Positions 1-5,300 of a stretch of DNA of 5,495 bases are shown here, in pieces. This DNA comes from Microcaldota archaeon (lineage in GTDB: Archaea > Iainarchaeota > Iainarchaeia > JAADDC01), in assembly GCA_027043825.1 (NCBI GenBank), contig JALUER010000018.1:1-5495 (forward strand). Direction: 5' to 3'. A model generated the notes under the pieces. It was given only the letters and a program-made list of their open reading frames with translations. It had not been told where the DNA came from and did no database searches. Both the position numbers and the translations under genes were made by a program. Position 1 is the stretch's first letter. Every line of letters starts with the position of its first letter.

Positions 1-1
1 T

Positions 2-265
2 GGTACCACTCCCCCTTACGATGTAGTGGGTAGGTGGTACCGTGCCGAACTCTACTGGTTGCCAGACGGGAGTCTTACCTCCAAGGCCTACGAACTGAAT
101 AACGTTCTTGTGGCCCAAGCTAATACTGTCGACACCAACTATGCTGATTTCAATACTATCTTCATCTTTGGAGGAGCTACTTACTTTATCGATCTTCTCT
201 TCATTCGAAGGTACACCTCCCCCGAACCCGAGACGAACTACCTCGCCACCCTGCGGTATTCCTAA
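2..265 (+). CDS. C-terminal end of a DUF2341/ConA-like surface protein (5' partial)
   Basis: The reading frame is open from the window's left edge, so this is the last 87 codons of a longer gene and not a small gene starting at the GTG at 26. The visible protein reads like the end of the concanavalin/LamG-like beta-sandwich domains that accompany DUF2341 in archaeal secreted or surface proteins. A WYRAELYWLPDGSL strand pair is followed by a VDTNY turn, then a YFIDLLFIRRYTSPEP segment that matches the usual 'YFDWVRVRKY..PEP' ending of that family. In the family such domains bind carbohydrate or serve as adhesion modules outside the cell; binding here is inference. No C-terminal membrane anchor or sorting signal is visible after the domain. 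One hand-counted line (121-180) is about 38% GC, far below the neighbouring tRNA enzymes. The gene converges on RNase Z, and the two stop codons overlap. The family call rests on pattern memory, not alignment. Confidence 0.72.
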   Translation, partial: GTTPPYDVVGRWYRAELYWLPDGSLTSKAYELNNVLVAQANTVDTNYADFNTIFIFGGATYFIDLLFIRRYTSPEPETNYLATLRYS

Positions 266-272
266 GTTAGGA
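260..272. repeat. 13-bp palindrome over the overlapping convergent stop codons
   Basis: The sequence TCCTAAGTTAGGA is a perfect 6-bp inverted repeat around one central base. It contains the TAA stop of the left-hand gene (263-265) and the TAG stop of RNase Z on the minus strand (262-264). As RNA only about four pairs could form because the loop must open, so it is a weak hairpin. No T-tract follows on either strand, so it is not a convincing terminator. It could be a protein-binding site or simply the symmetry produced by two face-to-face stop codons. Confidence 0.5.
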
Positions 273-1152
273 CAATTTCCTGCAAATCCCTCGCTACTTC
301 CACGTTTCCGAAGACCTTTCTGGCTTCCTCCAGGAGAGGGTCCTCCTCCCTGTAGCGGGGGGAGATGTGGTAGAGGAAGAGCTTCTTGGCCCCTGCCCTC
401 TTCGCTACTTCTGCAGCCTCCTTCACGGTGGAGTGGAGGGTTTCCTTGGCCTTCTCTCTTTCACTTTCAAGGAACGTGGCGTCGAAGATGATGTAGTCGA
501 CGGGGGGCACCTCCACCGGCGCCGTGTCCACGAAGTAGCCCACCTTTCTTCCCTTCACCAGGAGGGTGTAGTCCTCCGGAGACAACACCGCCCCGTTCCA
601 CTCCACTTCCTCCCCTGCCTTCAACTTCCGGTACACCTTCCAGTCCTTCACCCCAAGCTCGTCTAACTTGTCCTTAAGGAGCTTCCTCCTGTCCCTCTCC
701 ACGAAGATGTACCCGTAGGTCTCGGTGCTGTGTTTGAGGGGGTAGGACTCGATGTAGAAGAGCTTTTCTTCCCAGAGAACCTCCCTTCCCTTCACAGGCT
801 TCCAGACAAGGGGGAAGGAAGGAGAAAAGGGTATGGCATGAACCAGCCACCTGATCCGGTGGAGCGTGGAGGCCGGGGCAAAGATATAGAGTGGTTTTTC
901 CCTCCCGTTGAGCTCCATGGAGTTGAGGAGCCCCGGTAGCCCGAAGACGTGATCGCCGTGATAGTGGGTGATGAAGATGGCGTCCAGGGAGGTTGGGGAC
1001 TTTCCAGCCAGGAGTAACTGCCTCTGGGCTCCCTCACCGCAGTCAAAGAGAAACCTCCTCCCTTCGTATTCCAGGTAGACTGCCGGCAGCCCCCTCTCCT
1101 TCGTGGGAACCGATGCGGAGGTCCCGAGAAAGACGATCTTCAGGGGCTGCAT
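262..1152 (-). CDS. rnz: Ribonuclease Z (tRNA 3' processing endonuclease)
   Basis: This is a short-form RNase Z of 296 residues, a metallo-beta-lactamase-fold zinc endonuclease that cuts the 3' trailer from precursor tRNA so that CCA can be added. Numbering from the chosen Met, the sequence shows the N-terminal FLGTSASVPT (8-17), LFDCGEGAQRQ (35-45), the metal motif HYHGDH (63-68), His141 in LKHSTETYGY, Asp209 in FVDT, the HST motif at His240, and YHISPRY with His262. Together these supply the expected zinc ligands. The start at 1152 is preferred over the in-frame one at 1191: it has an AGGAGG eight bases upstream and puts the beta-strand MQPLKIVFLG at the N-terminus as in the family. The gene overlaps the end of the methyltransferase by 13 bases and is probably translationally coupled to it. 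Two family hallmarks are altered: the exosite GP motif is not seen (LGVKDWKVYRKL, 166-177), and the HEAT motif reads FDAT (223-226). Confidence 0.93.
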   Translation of the reverse strand: MQPLKIVFLGTSASVPTKERGLPAVYLEYEGRRFLFDCGEGAQRQLLLAGKSPTSLDAIFITHYHGDHVFGLPGLLNSMELNGREKPLYIFAPASTLHRIRWLVHAIPFSPSFPLVWKPVKGREVLWEEKLFYIESYPLKHSTETYGYIFVERDRRKLLKDKLDELGVKDWKVYRKLKAGEEVEWNGAVLSPEDYTLLVKGRKVGYFVDTAPVEVPPVDYIIFDATFLESEREKAKETLHSTVKEAAEVAKRAGAKKLFLYHISPRYREEDPLLEEARKVFGNVEVARDLQEIVLT

Positions 1153-2069
1153 AGGTATACCCTCCTTGTCAGGGAAGAGTGGACGTACCAATGGGCCTTT
1201 CCTAATACCTCAAAGCCCGACCTCTCTAAAAGGCCCTCCCCTTCGAAGGGAAGGACCACCACGAAGCGCTCCTTCACCAGGGTGTGTATCCTCTCGAAGG
1301 CGTCGAGGTAGAGCTCCCGGAGCCTCCCTGTCAGCCTCGTGGACCTTCCATAGGGAGGATCGGTTACCACCACGTCCGCCTCCACGTCCACCTCCCTCGC
1401 ATCGCCCTCCATCACCGCTCCGCTCACCCCATAGTGGAGCAGGTTCCTCCTACACCCCTCCACCATCTTCCCGTCTATGTCGACGCCCACCACCCTGGCT
1501 CCTAACAGCCCTGCCTCTATGAGGATCCCTCCGGCGCCGCAGAAGGGATCGAGTACCACGTCTCCGGGCATCACCCCTGCCACGTTGACGAGGAAGCGGG
1601 CGTCCCGGGCGTTCATGGAGGAGGGGTGAAAGAAGGGCCTGTTCCTTGCGTCCCGGGGAGCAAAGTCCTTCCCCCTGATGATCCTCGCCTCCGAGAGGAC
1701 GTGGTACTTCCTCCGTCCCCTGTAAACGAAGATCAGGTTGTCGGGGTTCCTTAGATCCACCCTTCCGTCCAGCCACCAGCCCACTTCCCTCTCCATCGAC
1801 CCCTCCACCCCGAAGGAAGGAAAGGAAAGCACTCTCCTCCTGAGACCCGTTACCTTTCCCGGCAGCTCTCCCGTCGAGGAGAAGGAGAACTCGTGCCTCC
1901 CCACCACCCTGGCATAGGCCATCTCCTTGAACCTCCAGAGGGGCCCCCGACCCGTGTAAAAGTACGAGTCCCTCCACCGGAAGGGCCTCCCCACCCTGGA
2001 TGACAGACCGTACAACTCAAGGTTCGGAATATTTCCGCCCTTCCTCGTTAGTACAACGCCCACCTTCAC
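1140..2069 (-). CDS. tRNA (guanine10-N2) methyltransferase, Trm-G10 family
   Basis: This predicted 309-residue enzyme transfers methyl groups from S-adenosylmethionine to N2 of G10 in tRNA (m2G/m2,2G), a modification that stabilises the D-arm core in archaea. The C-terminal half is a Rossmann methyltransferase. It has a RPFFHPSSMNARDARFLVN entry segment (144-162), motif I VVLDPFCGAGGILIEA (171-186), the acidic residues of VVGVDID (193-199), and the amino-methyltransferase motif DPPYG (237-241). The C-terminal SSLTRRVYL also fits the family. The first roughly 125 residues fill the place of the THUMP/ferredoxin-like tRNA-binding part but are compact; family members are often somewhat longer. 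The start is GTG, and an in-frame TAG seven codons upstream excludes any longer form. It is the first gene of an operon with RNase Z and is divergent from LonB with only 35 bases between. Trm-G10 is the best fit; a related THUMP methylase with another target base cannot be excluded. Confidence 0.88.
   Translation of the reverse strand: MKVGVVLTRKGGNIPNLELYGLSSRVGRPFRWRDSYFYTGRGPLWRFKEMAYARVVGRHEFSFSSTGELPGKVTGLRRRVLSFPSFGVEGSMEREVGWWLDGRVDLRNPDNLIFVYRGRRKYHVLSEARIIRGKDFAPRDARNRPFFHPSSMNARDARFLVNVAGVMPGDVVLDPFCGAGGILIEAGLLGARVVGVDIDGKMVEGCRRNLLHYGVSGAVMEGDAREVDVEADVVVTDPPYGRSTRLTGRLRELYLDAFERIHTLVKERFVVVLPFEGEGLLERSGFEVLGKAHWYVHSSLTRRVYLCSP
1161..1166 (-). promoter_or_regulatory. Shine-Dalgarno site of RNase Z inside the upstream gene
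   Basis: On the minus strand AGGAGG stands eight bases before the ATG at 1152-1150. It decides the RNase Z start. The same bases encode Thr-Arg-Arg near the end of the methyltransferase, so the site is maintained within coding sequence. This arrangement favours re-initiation by ribosomes finishing the upstream gene. Confidence 0.85.
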
Positions 2070-2073
2070 AAAG

Positions 2074-2080
2074 AATTTAA
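2074..2080 (+). promoter_or_regulatory. TATA-like box for LonB
   Basis: AATTTAA is centred 28 bases before the LonB ATG at 2105 and is preceded by an A-rich stretch (CACAAAG) that could act as a BRE. No Shine-Dalgarno sequence lies between the box and the ATG, which instead follows CCCCTTTAACCCTG. A leaderless LonB mRNA is therefore the simplest reading. The box overlaps the region just upstream of the divergent GTG start. Confidence 0.55.
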
Positions 2081-2086
2081 CACCTC
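2081..2086 (-). promoter_or_regulatory. Possible Shine-Dalgarno site for Trm-G10
   Basis: The minus strand carries GAGGTG eleven bases before the GTG start. It matches the archaeal anti-SD complement (AGGAGGTGATC) over six bases, but the spacing is long. If transcription starts about 25-28 bases after the TATA-like box at 2094-2100, the mRNA would begin at or near the GTG and this site would not be transcribed. Either a longer leader or a leaderless message is possible. Confidence 0.35.
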
Positions 2087-2093
2087 TCTACCC

Positions 2094-2100
2094 CTTTAAC
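2094..2100 (-). promoter_or_regulatory. TATA-like box for the Trm-G10/RNase Z operon
   Basis: On the minus strand GTTAAAG is centred 28 bases before the GTG at 2069. This is the position expected for an archaeal TATA box driving a leaderless or nearly leaderless transcript. The box is weak and no clear BRE is visible, so the call rests mainly on spacing and on the lack of other room in the 35-base gap. Confidence 0.45.
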
Positions 2101-2104
2101 CCTG

Positions 2105-3997
2105 ATGGAAGACTTTGGCGACCTGGACTTTAAGACCACCGAAGAAATCGAGGTCCCCAAGAGACTCATAGACCAGGTGATTGGACAGGAGCGGGCCGTG
2201 AACGCGGTGAGAAGGGCAGTCAAGCAGAGACGTCACGTGATGCTCGTGGGACCACCCGGTACCGGGAAGTCCATGCTGGCCCAGGCGGTCGCCGAACTCC
2301 TCCCGGCCGAAGACCTGGAGGACATCCTCGTCTACCCGAACCCCAAGGACGAAAACACCCCATTGGTGAGAACCGTTCCGGCGGGGGAAGGAAGGAAGAT
2401 CGTGGAGAAGGAGCGGGTGGAGGCCATAAGGAGGGTGAACAGTAGGAGGCTCACCCTCTCCATCATCCTCCTCTTCTTCCTCTTCTTTGACTACTGGCTC
2501 TGGGTCACGAAGCAGATCTCTGACATCGTCTACGTGGGCTATATGATTTCGACCCTCCTTGTCCTCCTCGGTGTCTTCCTCGTCCAAGGAAGTCGTTTTA
2601 ACCCGGACTACGAGGTCCCCAAGCTCCTGGTGGACAATTCCGGCAGGAAGACGGCCCCCTTCGTAGATGCCACGGGTGCCCGGGCAGGGGCCATGCTGGG
2701 TGACGTTCGTCACGACCCCTTCCAGAGCGGGGGATTAGGCACTCCCGCCCACCTGAGGGTGGAGCCTGGCGCCATCCACAGGGCCCACAAAGGGGTCCTC
2801 TTCATCGACGAGATAGGAACCATTCCCTACCACGTCCAGCAGGAACTACTGACCACCATCCAGGAGAAGAAGTATCCCATAAGGGGGCAGAGCGAGCGAT
2901 CTGCCGGCGCCATGGTGAAGACCGAGCCCGTTCCCTGCGACTTCATCCTCATCGTGGCGGGTAACCTCCAGGACATTAAAAAGATGCACCCGGCCCTCCG
3001 TTCCAGGATCAAGGGGTACGGTTACGAGGTGTATATGGATGAGTACATGGACGATACGCCTGAGAACAGGGCAAAGATAGCCAGGTTCGTGGCCCAGGAG
3101 GTAAAGAAGGACGGGAAGATCCCCCACTTTACCAGGGAGGCTGTGGAGCTCATCGTTAGGGAAGCCCGGCGGATGGCTGGTAAGAAGGGCAAGCTCACCC
3201 TCCGGTTGAGGGAACTGGGGGGCATCGTCCGGGCGGCCGGGGACATAGCCGTGGAGAAGGGGCACAGGTATGTCCTCCCGGAGGACGTGGAGGAAGCATT
3301 GGAGGTCGCCAAACCCCTGGAGGACCAGATAGCCGAGAGAATAGCTCAGGAGCAAAAGGAATATTCTGTGGTCATAACGGAGGGCTACGTTGTCGGCAGG
3401 GTGAACGGCCTCGCCGTCCTGGGTAATTCCAATAAGGGTGTGGTCATACCCATAGAGGCGGAAGTGACCCCGGCCCAGTCCAGGGAAGGGGGTAGGATCA
3501 TAGCCACGGGAGGGCTCCGGAGGATCGCCCGGGAGGCGGTTAGCAACGTTTCTGCCATCGTCAAGAAGATCACCAAGAAGGATCTGAAGGACTACGACAT
3601 ACACGTCCAGTTCCTCCAGACCTACCAGGGCGTGGAGGGAGACTCTGCCTCCGTCTCGGTGGCCACGGCCATTATCTCTGCCCTCGAGGGGATCCCCGTG
3701 GATCAGTCCGTTGCCATGACGGGCTCCCTCTCCGTTAAGGGAGAGGTGCTCCCGGTGGGAGGCGTTTCTGCCAAGATCATGGCGGCTTACGAGGCGGGGT
3801 TGAAGAAGGTAATCGTCCCCTGGGCCAACAGGGACGACATAAACGTGCCGGACCATGTCCTGAAGAACCTGAAGATCGTCTACGCCAGGAGGATAGACGA
3901 CGTCCTCAGGCACGCCCTGAAGCCCACCTCGAAACTACAGGAGCTCCTCGACGCCCTCGCATCCCTCTTCTCCGTGGGGTCCCCCGTTTCTTCGTAG
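2105..3997 (+). CDS. lonB: Archaeal Lon protease LonB, membrane-anchored AAA+ serine protease
   Basis: The 630-residue protein has the full archaeal LonB architecture and normal length. An AAA+ module carries Walker A GPPGTGKS (49-56), Walker B GVLFIDEI (230-237), sensor-1 Asn287 in VAGN, candidate arginine finger(s) in ALRSRI (297-302), and sensor-2 arginines in LTLRLREL (364-371). Two hydrophobic helices, at about 116-134 and 140-160, interrupt the module between Walker A and Walker B and anchor the hexamer with both catalytic parts in the cytoplasm. The C-terminal S16 protease domain has the Ser-Lys dyad: Ser514 in EGDSAS and Lys557 in GGVSAK, 43 residues apart as in characterised archaeal Lon. 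In archaea LonB degrades damaged and regulatory proteins, including membrane proteins, at the cost of ATP. No upstream start is possible because TAA lies in frame at 2078-2080. It appears monocistronic, with an oligo-T tract soon after its stop. Confidence 0.97.
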   Translation: MEDFGDLDFKTTEEIEVPKRLIDQVIGQERAVNAVRRAVKQRRHVMLVGPPGTGKSMLAQAVAELLPAEDLEDILVYPNPKDENTPLVRTVPAGEGRKIVEKERVEAIRRVNSRRLTLSIILLFFLFFDYWLWVTKQISDIVYVGYMISTLLVLLGVFLVQGSRFNPDYEVPKLLVDNSGRKTAPFVDATGARAGAMLGDVRHDPFQSGGLGTPAHLRVEPGAIHRAHKGVLFIDEIGTIPYHVQQELLTTIQEKKYPIRGQSERSAGAMVKTEPVPCDFILIVAGNLQDIKKMHPALRSRIKGYGYEVYMDEYMDDTPENRAKIARFVAQEVKKDGKIPHFTREAVELIVREARRMAGKKGKLTLRLRELGGIVRAAGDIAVEKGHRYVLPEDVEEALEVAKPLEDQIAERIAQEQKEYSVVITEGYVVGRVNGLAVLGNSNKGVVIPIEAEVTPAQSREGGRIIATGGLRRIAREAVSNVSAIVKKITKKDLKDYDIHVQFLQTYQGVEGDSASVSVATAIISALEGIPVDQSVAMTGSLSVKGEVLPVGGVSAKIMAAYEAGLKKVIVPWANRDDINVPDHVLKNLKIVYARRIDDVLRHALKPTSKLQELLDALASLFSVGSPVSS

Positions 3998-4010
3998 GTA
4001 TAAACCTGGA

Positions 4011-4018
4011 AATTTTTA
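4011..4018 (+). terminator. Oligo-T terminator candidate after LonB
   Basis: A run of five T (4013-4017) lies 16 bases after the LonB stop codon. Archaeal RNA polymerase can terminate at short U-tracts without a hairpin, so this is a reasonable LonB 3' end. A second T-run at 4043-4047, preceded by CCAGG that can pair with CCTGG at 4005-4009, may act as a backup. Confidence 0.4.
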
Positions 4019-4042
4019 AGGTCTTGTAGTGAAACAACCAGG

Positions 4043-4050
4043 TTTTTATT
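4043..4050 (+). promoter_or_regulatory. TATA-like box of the ATPase gene
   Basis: TTTTTATT is centred about 27 bases before the ATG at 4073, again the spacing of a leaderless archaeal transcript. The nearest SD-like bases (AAGGTG, 4051-4056) are sixteen bases from the ATG, too far to serve as a normal ribosome binding site. Confidence 0.6.
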
Positions 4051-4072
4051 AAGGTGCACAATAATTAAACCT

Positions 4073-5227
4073 ATGTATCTTCCCAGGGAAGTAGAGAAGG
4101 AAATTGTGGAGTGGTTAGAGAAGGGCTTCAGCATCGTTATGAGGGGCCCCCGACAAGCGGGAAAAACGACTCTTCTCCTTTACCTGAGAGAACAGATTGG
4201 AGGAGAGTACGTCACCCTCGAAGATCCTGAAGAGCGCCGTCTAATCCGGAATATAAAATTATTTGCATCGGTTCATCGGGACGAACTCTTGTACATAGAC
4301 GAGGCCCAGTATGACTCTGAGATCGGCAGGAAGGTGAAGTACCTGATAGACGTGGAGAAACGGCGTGTAGTAGTGTCAGGTAGCGGCTCCTTCGACGTCA
4401 AGGTAAAGGTAGGTGGGGAGTTAGTGGGGAGGGCCCACACGGTTGTTCTTCTTCCCCTTTCCTTTGGAGAGATGGTCCTCTGGAAGAGGAAGAAGTATTA
4501 TGACCTGATGGTGGAAAATAGAAAACTATTCGCGGATCTCCTCAAAGGAAAAGACGTAGAGCTTTATGACTTACCGTTGGAGTCCATATACGAGGAGTAC
4601 TCATTGTTTGGAGGGTATCCCAGGGTCGTCCTTGGAGAAGAGAAAGAGACTCTTCTTAAGGACCTACTAAACCTTTACATAGAGAGGGATGTTGGGTTCT
4701 TCCTGGGGGTATTAAAGAGAAAGAACTTCGAAGAGTTTGTTGAAGTTCTTGCCAAAGTGCAGGGCTCTCCCCTGAACCTCTCTTCTATCTCTCAAAGTCT
4801 GGGCATATCCTATGAAACCCTACGAAGGTACCTCAGCCTGTTGCAGGAAACACTTATAGTAAAAGAGATCAGGGCTTACGGAGGAGGACTTAGGGAGCAC
4901 AGACGGTCCCGAAAGATCTATTTCCTGGATCAGGGGCTAAGAAACTGCGCCAGAGGGGGATACTTCGTGGACGGATCCACATATGAGGCCAGCGTCCTCA
5001 GGTTCCTGTCTAGGTTTGGTAGAGTCTACTATCTTAGGAAGAAATCCGGTGCTGAGGTGGACTTTCTCCTGAAGTACGGTTCTTCACTTGTTCCAGTGGA
5101 AGTAAAGAGTACCTGCAGGGCTACACGTGTCCTGAGGAACTTCCCTTCGAAGGTAAAGATCGTTTTCTGTAACGAGATGAAAAGAGAAGGAGACGTGGTA
5201 TACCTCCCCTTGTGGAGTGTGGGTTAG
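4073..5227 (+). CDS. AAA-14/DUF4143 ATPase with PD-(D/E)XK-like C-terminal domain
   Basis: This 384-residue protein belongs to the widespread archaeal/bacterial ATPases annotated AAA_14 plus DUF4143, whose cellular role is largely unknown. Visible parts in order: Walker A GPRQAGKTT (25-33); Walker B ELLYIDEAQ (71-79); a sensor-like VVVSGSGS (98-105); and the family signature GRAHTVVLLPLSFGEM (119-134). DUF4143 begins near YSLFGGYPRVVLGE (176-189) and LYIERDV (201-207). A winged-helix-like stretch follows at about 216-268 (ISQSLGISYETLRRYLSLL). The C-terminus has a nuclease-fold pattern: Glu305, GAEVDFLL with Asp330, and VPVEVKS with Glu343 and Lys345. The nuclease-like residues are intact, so DNA cleavage or binding is possible but unproven. 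The gene stands alone behind its own promoter, is AT-richer than LonB (about 42-47% GC in two lines), and stops at the base next to tRNA-Asn. The length is normal and no truncation is seen. Confidence 0.9.
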   Translation: MYLPREVEKEIVEWLEKGFSIVMRGPRQAGKTTLLLYLREQIGGEYVTLEDPEERRLIRNIKLFASVHRDELLYIDEAQYDSEIGRKVKYLIDVEKRRVVVSGSGSFDVKVKVGGELVGRAHTVVLLPLSFGEMVLWKRKKYYDLMVENRKLFADLLKGKDVELYDLPLESIYEEYSLFGGYPRVVLGEEKETLLKDLLNLYIERDVGFFLGVLKRKNFEEFVEVLAKVQGSPLNLSSISQSLGISYETLRRYLSLLQETLIVKEIRAYGGGLREHRRSRKIYFLDQGLRNCARGGYFVDGSTYEASVLRFLSRFGRVYYLRKKSGAEVDFLLKYGSSLVPVEVKSTCRATRVLRNFPSKVKIVFCNEMKREGDVVYLPLWSVG

Positions 5228-5300
5228 CGCCCCGGGGAGGATTCGAACCTCCGACCTCCCGGTTAACAGCCGGGCGCTCTACCAACTGAGCTACCGGGGC
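5228..5300 (-). tRNA. tRNA-Asn (GUU)
   Basis: The minus strand folds into a complete 73-nt cloverleaf. The acceptor stem is GCCCCGG/CCGGGGC, the D-stem GCUC/GAGC, the anticodon stem CCCGG/CCGGG with loop CUGUUAA, and the T-stem GGAGG/CCUCC with loop UUCGAAU. The anticodon GUU reads AAC and AAU, and the discriminator is G as expected for tRNA-Asn. There is no intron. CCA is not encoded (CTA follows), so RNase Z cleavage and CCA addition are needed. G10 is present, making it a possible Trm-G10 substrate. No TATA-like box lies at the usual distance before its 5' end, so it may be co-transcribed with tRNA-Ile upstream. Its 3' end directly touches the ATPase stop codon. Confidence 0.97.

Larger units (their letters stand above)
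4002..4072. promoter_or_regulatory. Nested inverted repeats (operator candidate) before the ATPase gene
   Basis: The half-site AAACCT occurs at 4002-4007, inverted as AGGTTT at 4040-4045, and again forward at 4067-4072, ending exactly at the ATG. The last two form an extended dyad. AGGTTT pairs with AAACCT and TTATT (4046-4050) pairs with AATAA (4060-4064), with a two-base bulge (4065-4066) and a nine-base centre holding the palindrome GTGCAC (4054-4059). The first two sites extend to an 8-bp pair, AAACCTGG with CCAGGTTT. The dyad covers the TATA-like box, so a bound regulator would block transcription. Regulation is inferred; the symmetry is seen directly. Confidence 0.5.

Noticed and set aside
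1..42. Repeated GGTACC near the left edge (2-7 and 36-41)
   Set aside because: Two copies of a six-base palindrome in coding sequence (Gly-Thr and Trp-Tyr-Arg codons in one frame family) with no further similarity.
26..265. A 79-residue independent gene starting with GTG at 26
   Set aside because: The frame continues open to the window edge and the protein starts in mid-domain, so it is the end of a longer gene.
1150..1191. Longer RNase Z start at 1191, adding 13 residues
   Set aside because: It would overlap Trm-G10 by 52 bases, and the extra residues precede the conserved first beta-strand. The ATG at 1152 has a strong AGGAGG at ideal spacing.
2846..3913. Long open frame on the minus strand opposite LonB (355 codons), and similar ones at 2096-2713 and 1450-1977
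   Set aside because: They lie fully antisense to well-recognised genes, have low-complexity His/Gly/Arg-rich translations without family motifs, and result from GC-rich codon structure.
3998..4072. A duplicated tRNA-Asn 3' fragment (attL) that would prove integration of the ATPase gene
   Set aside because: I looked for the T-arm/acceptor sequence of tRNA-Asn upstream of the ATPase and found no match.
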